A stretch of DNA of 42,302 nt from Alphaproteobacteria bacterium (lineage in GTDB: Bacteria > Pseudomonadota > Alphaproteobacteria > Rhizobiales > JAJFHC01): assembly GCA_021775805.1 (NCBI GenBank), contig JAJFHD010000058.1, positions 1 to 42,302 of the forward strand, read 5' to 3'. Shown here one piece after another: positions 8,228 to 16,126 of the stretch (the stretch's first letter is position 1; every line of letters starts with the position of its first letter). The position numbers and the translations under genes are program-made. The notes below the pieces were generated by a model. It was given only the letters and a program-made list of their open reading frames with translations. It did not search any database and was not told the DNA's origin.

Positions 8228-8935
8228 ATGAGGTTTTTGCTCTTTGGGATAATCGGATTGGCGGTCGCCTACCTTGCGGCACTCCTGTTCGTAAGGGCCA
8301 ATCCCGCGACGATCGCCCGCAGGGTCAAGCCGCTAGGGATAGGGGCTGCCGCTATCCTGGCGTTGTTTCTCGTGTTAACCGGACGTTTTATGCTGGCGCG
8401 CCAGGTGATTGCAGCGGCGATGAGTGTGCTCGCCGGCGGTGGTGCCTTCAGCGGGTATGCACGTCGTGGACCGTCCGCCGGCGGGCAGTCGAAAGTGCGG
8501 ACCCAGATGCTTGACATGGAACTCGATCATGAGTCGGGTGAGATGCATGGCACAATCCTTTCCGGCAGGTTCGCCGGGGCAACGCTCGGGGCGTTGTCGG
8601 AGAATGATCTGATTGCTTTTCACCAGGAGTGCTGTCGAACACCGGATCAGAGCCAGGCAATCCTCGAAGCCTACCTTGACCGGATGCATCCAGACTGGCA
8701 AGCGGACAAACGGTTTGCCAATGAAGGACAGACACGCGACGAGCGGCGCGGTGCCGGCGGTCCCATGTCCGCAGGCGAGGCGCTGGAGATACTCGGACTC
8801 GGCGATGGGGCAGGGCCCGATGATGTCAAGAAAGCGCACAAGCGATTGATGAAAGTATACCACCCCGATCAAGGGGGATCCGATTATCTGGCAGCCAAAA
8901 TCAATCAGGCGAAGGATGTGTTGCTGGAAGACTGA
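8228..8935 (+). CDS. membrane-anchored DnaJ-domain protein
   Basis: This 235-residue protein has two hydrophobic segments (about 3-21 and 36-60) followed by a cytoplasmic region and a C-terminal J-domain (about 182-235). The J-domain contains the H-P-D motif at 212-214 (Y-H-P-D-Q-G-G-S-D-Y) needed to stimulate Hsp70/DnaK ATPase. The middle part (about 95-155) resembles the linker domain of DnaJ-related alphaproteobacterial proteins, but I cannot name it. The C-terminal J-domain behind an N-terminal membrane anchor resembles DjlA and Pam18/Tim14 proteins, which recruit DnaK to the membrane. It starts 13 bp after the VWA gene and is followed directly by a bidirectional terminator. The client is unknown; the VWA neighbour is the obvious candidate partner. 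Confidence 0.85.
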   Translation: MRFLLFGIIGLAVAYLAALLFVRANPATIARRVKPLGIGAAAILALFLVLTGRFMLARQVIAAAMSVLAGGGAFSGYARRGPSAGGQSKVRTQMLDMELDHESGEMHGTILSGRFAGATLGALSENDLIAFHQECCRTPDQSQAILEAYLDRMHPDWQADKRFANEGQTRDERRGAGGPMSAGEALEILGLGDGAGPDDVKKAHKRLMKVYHPDQGGSDYLAAKINQAKDVLLED

Positions 8936-8946
8936 GCCGCGGACAA

Positions 8947-8979
8947 AAAAACACCCGCCTGGTTTTGGCGGGTGTTTTT
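8947..8979. terminator. bidirectional intrinsic terminator
   Basis: A perfect 13-bp stem (AAAAACACCCGCC at 8947-8959 with GGCGGGTGTTTTT at 8967-8979) and a 7-nt loop sit between two convergent genes. It has a T-tract on the plus strand and, through the leading A-run, on the minus strand, so it should stop both the J-domain operon and the carboxypeptidase gene. Confidence 0.92.
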
Positions 8980-9002
8980 GGGGTTGCCTTTTTGCCTTAG
9001 GA

Positions 9003-10397
9003 TTATGGCGCGAGTGCCAGGCAGTTTATCGATTTGCGATTGAGTACCGTGCAAGCCCGTCTGGCGGAACGTTTGTCGAATCCGGCAAAACGGGCGCGGT
9101 ACAGCACCTGATCTTCCTTGTAGAAGGCCAGGGCAATGGCCTTTTTTCCGTATAGATTTTTGAGGCCGGTCTTTTTGACTTTCTTCAGACGGCGCATGGC
9201 GTCTTCCTGCTTTGCATAGGCGCCAATCTGGATCGACCAGGTTCCGTTCGCATGATCGGCCGTCTTTACCAGCGGGATGGTTTTTGTTGCCTCAATCTCT
9301 TCCGAAGCAGTATTCGAATCCTCGGATTTCCATTTTGTCTTCTGCGCTTTCGCTTGCGTGCCTTGCGCGGAAATCAGCGTGGCCTGAACAGGTTTGGATG
9401 CCGACGATATGACCAGCGGTTTACCGACATTTTTGGCTGGAACCTTCAAGTCCGAATCCGTGAGCGTACCCGTGGAAGCAGGACGAATGACAGGGGTTGG
9501 CACCTTGGCGGAAGCCACCTGCGTTTTGCGTAACTTACGCCGCTTGGTCGACGCATTGGGGAACGCCTTACTCAGGATTTTTCGCATCTGACGGTCGCGG
9601 GAACGCCCGGATTTGCCGCCGAGTACGACACCGACGAGGTGCTTGCGTCCTCTGCGGACCGAGGATGTGAGGTTGAAACCCGATGCGCGCGTGTATCCGG
9701 TCTTGATGCCATCGGTGCCTTTGTAACGACCAAGGAGCCGGTTGTGGGAACGGTAAACCCGGCCGCGATACTTGAAGGCCTTGGTCTTGAAATAGCGGTA
9801 GTAGCCCGGGAAATCGCGTTGCAGCCGCATGCCAAGGGTTGCCATGTCGCGGGCAGTAGTGACCTGGTGCTTGTTCGGCAGGCCCGAAGCGTTCCGGAAC
9901 GTGGTGCGTTTCATGCCGATGCGGCGTGCCGTTTTGGTCATGCGCCGCGCAAATCCAGATTCAGTCTTACCGATCGCTTCTGCGACGACCACGGCCACGT
10001 CATTTGCGGACTTGGTGACCAGAGCCTTGATGGCATCTTCCGCGCGAATCGACTGGCCTCGTTTCAGGCCAAGTTTCGACGGCGGTTGTGCGGCAGCATG
10101 GCGGGATACCTTGAACCGGGTGGATTTTTTTATGCGGCCCGATTTCATTTCCTGAAACAGGACATAAAGCGTCATCATTTTGGTCAGTGACGCAGGATAA
10201 CGGCGGCCGTCGGCATTGCGGGCATAGATTGTCTTACCGGTGTTTGCGTCAACCACAATTCCGGAATAGGCCTGTCTGGCCTGCGAAGGATCGGATTGAA
10301 GGCCGATCATGGCAACGGTCAGAAATGCGGCACTGGCTGATTTGACAATGAACGAATTTGCGTAACGGCGAAACTGCTTCACTTTTACTGAAAACAT
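9003..10397 (-). CDS. D-alanyl-D-alanine carboxypeptidase (S11) with C-terminal SPOR domain
   Basis: This 464-residue exported enzyme has a long signal peptide ending near S-Q-A (about residue 40). It then has the penicillin-binding fold with S-L-T-K (S70-K73), S-A-N (S130-N132) and K-T-G (K232-G234). It trims the terminal D-Ala from peptidoglycan pentapeptides in the periplasm. After about residue 270 comes a basic, low-complexity linker, and then a SPOR domain (about 385-464, starting W-S-I-Q-I-G-A-Y). SPOR domains bind denuded glycans at the septum and so target the enzyme to division sites. There is no C-terminal amphipathic anchor as in PBP5; the SPOR domain replaces it. The gene is single, with its terminator at 8947-8979 and the divergent phasin gene upstream. 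The chosen ATG has A-A-G-G-G about 10 bp upstream. Confidence 0.93.
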   Translation of the reverse strand: MFSVKVKQFRRYANSFIVKSASAAFLTVAMIGLQSDPSQARQAYSGIVVDANTGKTIYARNADGRRYPASLTKMMTLYVLFQEMKSGRIKKSTRFKVSRHAAAQPPSKLGLKRGQSIRAEDAIKALVTKSANDVAVVVAEAIGKTESGFARRMTKTARRIGMKRTTFRNASGLPNKHQVTTARDMATLGMRLQRDFPGYYRYFKTKAFKYRGRVYRSHNRLLGRYKGTDGIKTGYTRASGFNLTSSVRRGRKHLVGVVLGGKSGRSRDRQMRKILSKAFPNASTKRRKLRKTQVASAKVPTPVIRPASTGTLTDSDLKVPAKNVGKPLVISSASKPVQATLISAQGTQAKAQKTKWKSEDSNTASEEIEATKTIPLVKTADHANGTWSIQIGAYAKQEDAMRRLKKVKKTGLKNLYGKKAIALAFYKEDQVLYRARFAGFDKRSARRACTVLNRKSINCLALAP

Positions 10398-10813
10398 TAC
10401 TCACTACCCTTAACTCAAACTTGTAGCTACCGGCCGCGACCGATACTTCCATCACGTGTCGTTCATGCGCCACTGAAGGAGCGACGGGCTCCCTGTACCG
10501 GCGTTTTCGGAGGGATCCTGCGCACTTTCGATTGGTTTTGGTTGATCAGCACCTTGTGTGAACCACCAGTTCGGCAAACCAATGAAGCGCGTGTACCCTG
10601 TCGAACGATACCCCACGCTGATTGTCGACTCTGAGTGTTACTAAACCGTAAAATCCCCGCATTCATCCGCCGCTTGCCGTCCCTCAATTTTTTTTGTGCA
10701 ACGCAAAATTTCTTCATTGACATTCATTGTGCGCCGCCTATATTGCGCTGCAACATATTCTTTTTGACGTGACCTTCACTTAACGGCAAAATGTGGCCAG
10801 ACGGAGATACACC
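10398..10813. other. 416-bp divergent intergenic region between the carboxypeptidase and phasin genes
   Basis: I see no gene here. The right end holds the phasin promoter (10717-10744), with TGC/GCA-rich sequence before and after it (TTTTGTGCAACGCAAAA at 10692-10708; TTGCGCTGCAAC from 10743). Such motifs resemble the sites bound by the PHA repressor PhaR at phasin promoters, but this match is by eye only. The left end must hold the carboxypeptidase promoter, which I could not place. Confidence 0.5.
10717..10744 (+). promoter_or_regulatory. sigma-70 type promoter of the phasin gene
   Basis: TTGACA (10717-10722), a 16-bp spacer and TATATT (10739-10744) make a near-consensus promoter. It gives a start near 10751 and a leader of about 60 nt before the phasin ATG. 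Confidence 0.7.
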
Positions 10814-11170
10814 ATGATTAAAAACTTCGAAGAATTCCAAACCATCGGAAAAGATCAGCTCGACGCTTCGGTTGCCAGCGCAACAGCAGTATCGGCCGGT
10901 TTCCAGACAATCGCGACGGAACTCACAGATTTCTCCAAGAAGTCGTTTGAAGAAGGAACGGCAGTCTGGGAGAAGGCGCTGGCGTCCAAATCTCTCGACA
11001 AGGCGGTCGACATTCAGACAACCTATGCCAAGTCGGCCTACGAGGCTTATGTCGGTCAGCTCACCAAGATCGGCGAACTCTACATGAGCACCGCCAAGGA
11101 AGCCTACAAGCCCTTCGAAGCCCAGATTGCTGAGTTTTCGGGCAAGGTTTCTCAAAAGAAAGCTTCCTGA
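10814..11170 (+). CDS. phasin family protein
   Basis: This 118-residue, almost wholly helical, amphipathic protein has the Phasin_2 pattern: an N-terminal F-E-E-F-Q-T-I-G-K-D-Q-L-D-A and then heptad-like helices rich in Ala, Glu and Lys, with K-S-F-E-E-G and K-A-L-A-S-K-S-L-D-K-A. Phasins coat polyhydroxyalkanoate granules or act as small stress-linked surface proteins. The ATG at 10814 is chosen over the GTG at 10793 because GGAG lies 7 bp upstream and the family begins in this way. The gene is monocistronic, with a strong promoter and a strong terminator, which fits high expression. The position beside clpS-clpA is familiar from related genomes. No PHA synthase is in the window. Confidence 0.88.
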   Translation: MIKNFEEFQTIGKDQLDASVASATAVSAGFQTIATELTDFSKKSFEEGTAVWEKALASKSLDKAVDIQTTYAKSAYEAYVGQLTKIGELYMSTAKEAYKPFEAQIAEFSGKVSQKKAS

Positions 11171-11194
11171 CGCTTTGCCAGCAAAAATCGACTG

Positions 11195-11228
11195 AAAAAA
11201 CCCGGCGCTCTCTGGCGCCGGGTTTTTT
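11195..11228 (+). terminator. intrinsic terminator after the phasin gene
   Basis: A 14-bp stem, AAAAAACCCGGCGC (11195-11208) with GCGCCGGGTTTTTT (11215-11228), and a 6-nt loop lie 24 bp after the phasin stop. The T-run on the plus strand makes it a strong rho-independent terminator. Confidence 0.92.
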
Positions 11229-11342
11229 GTTGTGCAAGTTTATCTATACTGAAACCGGGCTGGCGCAATGCCGATCCGCATTTTGGTTTGTCTTTTCCGG
11301 ATTCCGGTGTCGAAATATGGTTTTGGAAGTCTATATAATACA

Positions 11343-11747
11343 ATGTCCAAGAGAGACATCAGGTCTGATATTCCTGTGACTATGGAAATGGCGAAGAAAC
11401 ATATCCGTCCGGTCCTCTCCGGCGACGATGAAGACGATGATTTGAACGGTGGCCGTGGCACTGACGTCGTTACCAAGACGCGTCAGAAAACCCAGAAGCC
11501 CAGCCTGTACAAGGTGCTGTTGCTTAATGATGACTATACGCCGATGGAGTTTGTGATTCACATTCTCGAGCGGTTTTTCGGTAAAGGACGTGACGAAGCA
11601 ACCCAGATTATGTTGCATGTGCACCAAAAGGGCGTCGGTGTGTGCGGTGTCTATACGTACGAAGTAGCAGAAACAAAAGTTACACAAGTTATGGACTTTG
11701 CCCGTCAACACCAGCATCCTCTACAATGTACGATGGAAAAGGAGTGA
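11343..11747 (+). CDS. clpS: ClpS, ClpA adaptor of the N-end rule
   Basis: This is a 134-residue ClpS. A disordered acidic N-terminus (D-D-E-D-D-D) is followed by the conserved core from about residue 50: [15 protein letters not shown], with the substrate-binding N-D-D, then [13 protein letters not shown] and Y-E-V-A-E-T-K. ClpS presents substrates with bulky hydrophobic N-terminal residues to ClpAP. The start is uncertain. The ATG at 11343 lacks a ribosome site and a TATAAT sequence ends only 3 bp before it; in-frame ATGs at 11382 and 11388 are alternatives that keep the whole core. clpA begins 9 bp downstream, so the adaptor and unfoldase are co-expressed. Confidence 0.93.
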   Translation: MSKRDIRSDIPVTMEMAKKHIRPVLSGDDEDDDLNGGRGTDVVTKTRQKTQKPSLYKVLLLNDDYTPMEFVIHILERFFGKGRDEATQIMLHVHQKGVGVCGVYTYEVAETKVTQVMDFARQHQHPLQCTMEKE

Positions 11748-11756
11748 CAGTCAGCC

Positions 11757-14183
11757 GTGCCCACATTCTCCCGTAGCCTCGAAGACGCTCTACACCGGGC
11801 CCTGGCGCTCGCGAACGAGCGCTGCCACGAATACGCGACGCTGGAACATCTGTTGCTGGCGCTGCTGGAAGATCAGGATTCGGCGTCGGTCATGCGCGCC
11901 TGCAACGTGGATCTCGATGTGCTGCGCAAGAATCTTGAAGAATACATCGACAACGAACTGGCAAGCCTGATCGTCGACGACGACGAGGACTCCAAGCCGA
12001 CAGCGGGATTCCAGCGCGTTATTCAGCGCGCCGTGATTCACGTGCAGTCTTCGGGACGTGAAGAGGTGACCGGTGCGAACGTGCTGGTGGCGATCTTTGC
12101 CGAACGTGAAAGCCATGCGGCGTACTTTCTGCAGGAGCAGGATATGACGCGCTATGACGCTGTCAACTACATCAGCCATGGCATAGCCAAGCGCCCGGGA
12201 GCCGCAGAGGCGCGGCCGCCCAAGGGGGCGGACGAGGAGAGTACCGAAGACGGCGAAGATACGCCCACGCAAGCCGGCGATGCGCTGGATGCTTACTGCA
12301 TCAATCTCAACCGGAAGGCGGCCGACGGCAAGATCGACCCGCTTATCGGTCGTGAAAAGGAAGTTCAACGCACGATTCAGGTTCTGTGCAGACGCCAGAA
12401 GAACAATCCCCTGTTTGTCGGCGAACCCGGTGTCGGCAAAACCGCGATTGCCGAGGGTCTCGCGCGCAAGATCATTCACGGTGAAGTGCCGGAAGTCCTG
12501 AGTGAAAGCACGATCTTTCAACTGGACATGGGCGCTCTGTTGGCGGGGACACGCTATCGCGGCGATTTCGAAGAGCGCCTGAAGGCGGTGGTCAAGGAGA
12601 TCGAAGACTACCCCGGTGCGATCATGTTCATCGATGAGATCCACACGGTCATCGGCGCAGGGGCCACCAGCGGTGGGGCCATGGATGCCTCGAACCTGCT
12701 GAAGCCTTCGCTTTCGTCGGGCACGCTGATGTGCATCGGTTCGACAACTTATAAAGAATACAGGAATCACTTTGAAAAGGACCGGGCACTGGTCCGGCGG
12801 TTTCAAAAGATTGATATCAACGAGCCGACAGTCCCTGACGCCATCAAGATTTTGAAAGGGTTGAAACCCTATTTCGAAGAGTTTCACAAAATTCGTTACA
12901 CCAACGAGGCCATCAAGACGGCGGTGGAGTTGTCTGCGCGCTACATAAACGACCGCAAACTGCCCGATAAGGCGATCGATGTGATCGATGAAACCGGAGC
13001 GTCTCAGATGCTGCTACCGGACTCACGGCGCAAGAAAACGATCGGTGTGAAGGAAATCGAAGCAACCGTGGCGACGATGGCCCGGATTCCGCCCAAGACC
13101 GTTTCAAAGTCGGATGCAGCATCCCTGAAGGATCTGGCCAACGACCTCAAACGTGTTGTCTTTGGACAGGAGAAGGCCATCGATTCGCTGTCGTCTGCCA
13201 TCAAGCTGGCCAGAGCCGGACTGAGGGAGCCCGAAAAACCGATCGGCTGTTATCTGTTCTCCGGCCCCACCGGTGTCGGCAAGACCGAAGTGGCGCGGCA
13301 GCTGTCGACCTTGCTTGGCGTCGAGCTATTGCGTTTCGACATGTCGGAATACATGGAACGTCATACGGTCTCGCGGCTGATCGGGGCGCCGCCCGGATAT
13401 GTCGGGTTCGATCAGGGCGGATTGCTGACCGACGGTGTCGATCAGCATCCCCATTGCGTGCTCCTGCTCGATGAAATCGAGAAGGCCCATCCGGATCTGT
13501 TCAACATTCTGTTGCAGGTCATGGACCACGGCAAGCTCACCGACCATAACGGCAAGAGCATCGATTTCCGCAATGTCGTGCTCATCATGACGACCAATGC
13601 AGGCGCTGCCGATCTGGCAAAACCACCGATCGGTTTTCAGCAGAGCAAACGCGAAGGCGACGACGAAGAGGCAATCAACCGCCTGTTCTCGCCGGAATTC
13701 CGCAACCGTCTCGATGCCGTGGTAGGCTTCGCCAACCTGCAGCGTGATGTGGTGCGCCGGGTTGTCGAGAAATTCGTGCTGCAGCTCGAAGCCCAGCTTC
13801 AGGACCGCAATGTGACGATTGAACTGACGGATGAGGCCAACGACTGGGTCGCCGACCAAGGCTATGACGAGAAGTTCGGTGCCCGGCCGCTCGCCCGGGT
13901 TATTCAGGAACACATCAAGAAGCCGCTGGCCGACGAAGTTCTGTTTGGGAAGCTGCTGAAAGGCGGCACCGTGAAAGTCATCGTGGAGAAGGACGAAAAC
14001 GGCAAGCGGGTGCTCGGTTTCGAATACCTGAAACCCGAGGACGAAAAGGCCGTGCCCAAGAAGCCCAAGGGCGGCGGCCCGGGTGGTGGAAAAGGCAAAC
14101 CCCGCAACCAGAAACCCAAGTCGGGCAAAGGCCGCAAGGGTGGAGGCGGCAGCGTGCCCAAGGTTCCGCTTCTGGCCGACTGA
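11757..14183 (+). CDS. clpA: ClpA, ATP-dependent unfoldase of ClpAP
   Basis: This 808-residue AAA+ unfoldase has the double Clp N-repeat at 1-145 and a charged linker to about 175. The first ATPase has Walker A G-E-P-G-V-G-K-T at 222-229 with M-F-I-D-E-I-H; the second has G-P-T-G-V-G-K-T at 503-510 with L-L-L-D-E-I-E-K-A-H. An I-G-F tripeptide in K-P-P-I-G-F-Q (about 625) is the ClpP-docking loop. The Gly/Lys-rich C-terminal tail (about 768-805) is longer than in enterobacteria and resembles tails seen in other alphaproteobacteria. It unfolds substrates and feeds them to ClpP, which is not in this window. The start is GTG at 11757, with GGAG 12 bp upstream in the clpS end. Confidence 0.96.
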   Translation: MPTFSRSLEDALHRALALANERCHEYATLEHLLLALLEDQDSASVMRACNVDLDVLRKNLEEYIDNELASLIVDDDEDSKPTAGFQRVIQRAVIHVQSSGREEVTGANVLVAIFAERESHAAYFLQEQDMTRYDAVNYISHGIAKRPGAAEARPPKGADEESTEDGEDTPTQAGDALDAYCINLNRKAADGKIDPLIGREKEVQRTIQVLCRRQKNNPLFVGEPGVGKTAIAEGLARKIIHGEVPEVLSESTIFQLDMGALLAGTRYRGDFEERLKAVVKEIEDYPGAIMFIDEIHTVIGAGATSGGAMDASNLLKPSLSSGTLMCIGSTTYKEYRNHFEKDRALVRRFQKIDINEPTVPDAIKILKGLKPYFEEFHKIRYTNEAIKTAVELSARYINDRKLPDKAIDVIDETGASQMLLPDSRRKKTIGVKEIEATVATMARIPPKTVSKSDAASLKDLANDLKRVVFGQEKAIDSLSSAIKLARAGLREPEKPIGCYLFSGPTGVGKTEVARQLSTLLGVELLRFDMSEYMERHTVSRLIGAPPGYVGFDQGGLLTDGVDQHPHCVLLLDEIEKAHPDLFNILLQVMDHGKLTDHNGKSIDFRNVVLIMTTNAGAADLAKPPIGFQQSKREGDDEEAINRLFSPEFRNRLDAVVGFANLQRDVVRRVVEKFVLQLEAQLQDRNVTIELTDEANDWVADQGYDEKFGARPLARVIQEHIKKPLADEVLFGKLLKGGTVKVIVEKDENGKRVLGFEYLKPEDEKAVPKKPKGGGPGGGKGKPRNQKPKSGKGRKGGGGSVPKVPLLAD

Positions 14184-14254
14184 CCCGATACACGGACGGT
14201 ATGTTTCGGCCCGGTTAGAATCCTTGCGCGCGGCTCTTGGGGGCACTCGACATT

Positions 14255-14980
14255 ATGACCAAGCGGCCGTTTGACTGGGGAGCATTCGGGCGTGGCGTTA
14301 AAGCATCGCTGTGCACCGGCGGTGTCGTGCTTTCGGGTTCGTTCATTGGCTACGGTGCGCTGGTCAAGGCCAGCGGTCTCGGCGTTTCAGAGGGACTTTT
14401 CATCACGATTGTTGTCTGGGCTCTACCCGGACAGGTGGTGCTTGTCAGCACTCTGGCGGCCGGTGCCGGCATTGCCGGGGCCGCGGCAGCCGTGACCTTG
14501 ACGGCCGTTCGGCTGATGCCGATGGTTGTCGCCATCATGCCGGAGATGCGGTTTAAGGGGCATCCGCGCTGGCTCTACTTCCTTGTCGCCCATTTTACCG
14601 CGGCGACGGTCTGGCTCGAAGCCAGACGGGTGTTTCCCAGCATGGACCAGTCTGAGAGGCTGCCTTACATGGTGGGGCTTGGGTCGGCCTTCATGACCAC
14701 CATGTGCGTGATGACAGTGGTGGGATATCAACTTGCCGGTTTTCTTCCCGTCGTGCTGGCGGCGTGTCTTATATTTCTCACGCCCTGCTATTTCTTGCTT
14801 GGACTTCTGGCAAGTGCCCAGGATCGCCTCGATATTGTCAGCATGGTCTTGGGCGGAGGGCTGTTTGCAATCCTGCATCATGTTTTGCCGCAATTCGATA
14901 TGCTGATCGCCGGCCTGGCCGGGGGGACGGTTGCGTTTATGGTGATGCGCCTTTCCAGAAGGCGCAAAGACGATGAGTGA
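14255..14980 (+). CDS. azlC: AzlC family permease (branched-chain amino acid exporter, large subunit)
   Basis: This roughly 241-residue integral membrane protein has about seven hydrophobic helices. AzlC hallmarks are the opening F-x-x-G-x-x-A-S-L, the G-Y-G-A-L and P-G-Q-V-V-L segments, and V-R-L-M-P-M-V-V-A near residue 95. With the small AzlD subunit it forms a proton-driven exporter of branched-chain amino acids and analogues. The ATG at 14255 is preferred over the TTG at 14237; a G-run ends 11 bp upstream. It overlaps azlD by 8 bp, which is typical for this pair. Substrate specificity cannot be read from the sequence. Confidence 0.85.
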   Translation: MTKRPFDWGAFGRGVKASLCTGGVVLSGSFIGYGALVKASGLGVSEGLFITIVVWALPGQVVLVSTLAAGAGIAGAAAAVTLTAVRLMPMVVAIMPEMRFKGHPRWLYFLVAHFTAATVWLEARRVFPSMDQSERLPYMVGLGSAFMTTMCVMTVVGYQLAGFLPVVLAACLIFLTPCYFLLGLLASAQDRLDIVSMVLGGGLFAILHHVLPQFDMLIAGLAGGTVAFMVMRLSRRRKDDE

Positions 14981-15320
14981 ATCGGGCGTTACTGTGTTGA
15001 CCATTCTGGTCGCCGGTGGCTGTGCCACTTTTGTCTGGCGGGCGCTTGGCGTACTCTATGCGGGCCGGCTTGAAATCGGCAGCCCGGTGCTGGATTGGGT
15101 GAGGGCGGTTGCCACGGCCCTGATTGCCGCCCTGATCGTCCGCATGGTCATCGACCCACCAGGCAGTCTTGCAGACACGGACATGCTGAGCCGGGTTATT
15201 GCGGTATCGGTTGGTGCGGCGGTCTTTCTGACGGTGCGCAAATCAATTGCCCTGGGTGTCGCCTGTTCCGTGGCCGTGTTCTTGTTTGCCGAAGGGGTAC
15301 TGGGGCCATATCTGAGCTGA
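14973..15320 (+). CDS. azlD: AzlD family small subunit of the branched-chain amino acid exporter
   Basis: This 115-residue protein has four predicted membrane helices, the AzlD size and layout. It includes the conserved F-V-W-R-A-L-G near the N-terminus and a central V-A-T-A-L-I-A-A-L-I-V-R helix. The ATG at 14973 lies inside the azlC end, giving an 8-bp overlap and translational coupling. The family works only as a heterodimer with AzlC, and the adjacency supports the call for both genes. Confidence 0.82.
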   Translation: MSESGVTVLTILVAGGCATFVWRALGVLYAGRLEIGSPVLDWVRAVATALIAALIVRMVIDPPGSLADTDMLSRVIAVSVGAAVFLTVRKSIALGVACSVAVFLFAEGVLGPYLS

Positions 15321-15365
15321 CCGCACACAAGAGAGCGTCAGGACAATTTGAAGGGTGATCGAAGA

Positions 15366-15851
15366 ATGGACAATGACAAGGTCCTTCAGAACGAACAGGA
15401 CAATGCCGGGGTCAGGGTGCCGCCGCCACTGATATTCCTGGCGCTGCTGCTCACCGGATTATGGTACGATTCGCCCTGGTTTGAGGGCCATTTGTCGGGC
15501 CTTGGGGTAACGGTTGCGGGCGGATTGATCGCAGTGCTGGGGAGCGTTTTGATTTTGCTCGGCACGCCGCGCCACAGCAAAGCCGGTTCCAATGTCGAAC
15601 CGTGGAAGCCGACAACCACAATCATTACCACCGGCGTTTACGGTTTTTCGCGTAATCCGATCTATCTGGGAATGGCGATCGTCCACGGCGGGGTCGCAAT
15701 TTGCGGCGGCAGCATCGGGGCTCTGGTCACACTTGTGATCGCTGTTGCGGTGATCCGGATCTACGTAATCGACCGGGAAGAGCGTTATCTGGAAGCCAAG
15801 TTCGGTGAAACCTACACGTCCTACAAGGCAATGGTCCGGCGCTGGTTGTGA
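15366..15851 (+). CDS. ICMT/PEMT-like membrane methyltransferase
   Basis: This roughly 161-residue membrane protein has four or five helices. Its C-terminal half carries the isoprenylcysteine carboxyl methyltransferase-like signature: T-G-V-Y-G-F-S-R-N-P-I-Y-L-G-M for SAM binding, then I-D-R-E-E-R-Y-L-E-A-K-F-G-E-T-Y and the R-R-W-L end. Bacterial members methylate lipids or small molecules rather than prenylated proteins, and most have unknown substrates. The ATG at 15366 is preferred over the TTG at 15348. It follows azlD by 45 bp and may be transcribed with it, but no functional link is evident. Confidence 0.8.
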   Translation: MDNDKVLQNEQDNAGVRVPPPLIFLALLLTGLWYDSPWFEGHLSGLGVTVAGGLIAVLGSVLILLGTPRHSKAGSNVEPWKPTTTIITTGVYGFSRNPIYLGMAIVHGGVAICGGSIGALVTLVIAVAVIRIYVIDREERYLEAKFGETYTSYKAMVRRWL

Positions 15852-16037
15852 CGAAATCCGCCCACCGAACTGATCGGAAGATGCCCTCATGCAAGCGGTG
15901 GAAATACTCTGACACTAACCGAGGACAGGTAAGACATGACATCACGGGCGACGCCCTGTCAAATGCTTGTCGCGTTTTCCGCAGAACCAATGGCGCGCAG
16001 ACATGAATTTGCAAATTTATACAAAATACCGCCCATG

Positions 16038-16066
16038 TTGACGTCACTTGTCTTGATTGCTAGGTT
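16038..16066 (+). promoter_or_regulatory. possible promoter of the RelA/SpoT-TPR gene
   Basis: TTGACG (16038-16043), a 17-bp spacer and TAGGTT (16061-16066) give a good -35 and a poor -10 box. It would start transcription about 30 bp before the coding start. The rest of the 253-bp gap upstream (15852-16104) shows nothing else that I can name. Confidence 0.35.
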
Positions 16067-16096
16067 CCGGAAACATTTAGGGCGGGGGAAGAATTC

Positions 16097-16126
16097 ATGA
16101 GATTATGTACATGTCAGAACCTGTGA
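16097..16126 (+). other. 9-codon upstream ORF overlapping the RelA/SpoT-TPR start
   Basis: The purine run GGGGGAAG (16084-16091) is ideally spaced from an ATG at 16097. That ATG opens a short frame (M-R-L-C-T-C-Q-N-L, stop TGA at 16124-16126). It is out of frame with the large gene, whose candidate ATGs at 16105 and 16111 lie inside it. It may attenuate or couple translation. Whether it is translated is unproven. Confidence 0.35.

Noticed and set aside
11790..12887. 365-codon minus-strand frame over clpA
   Set aside because: It is antisense to the conserved N-domain and first ATPase of ClpA and has no independent support.
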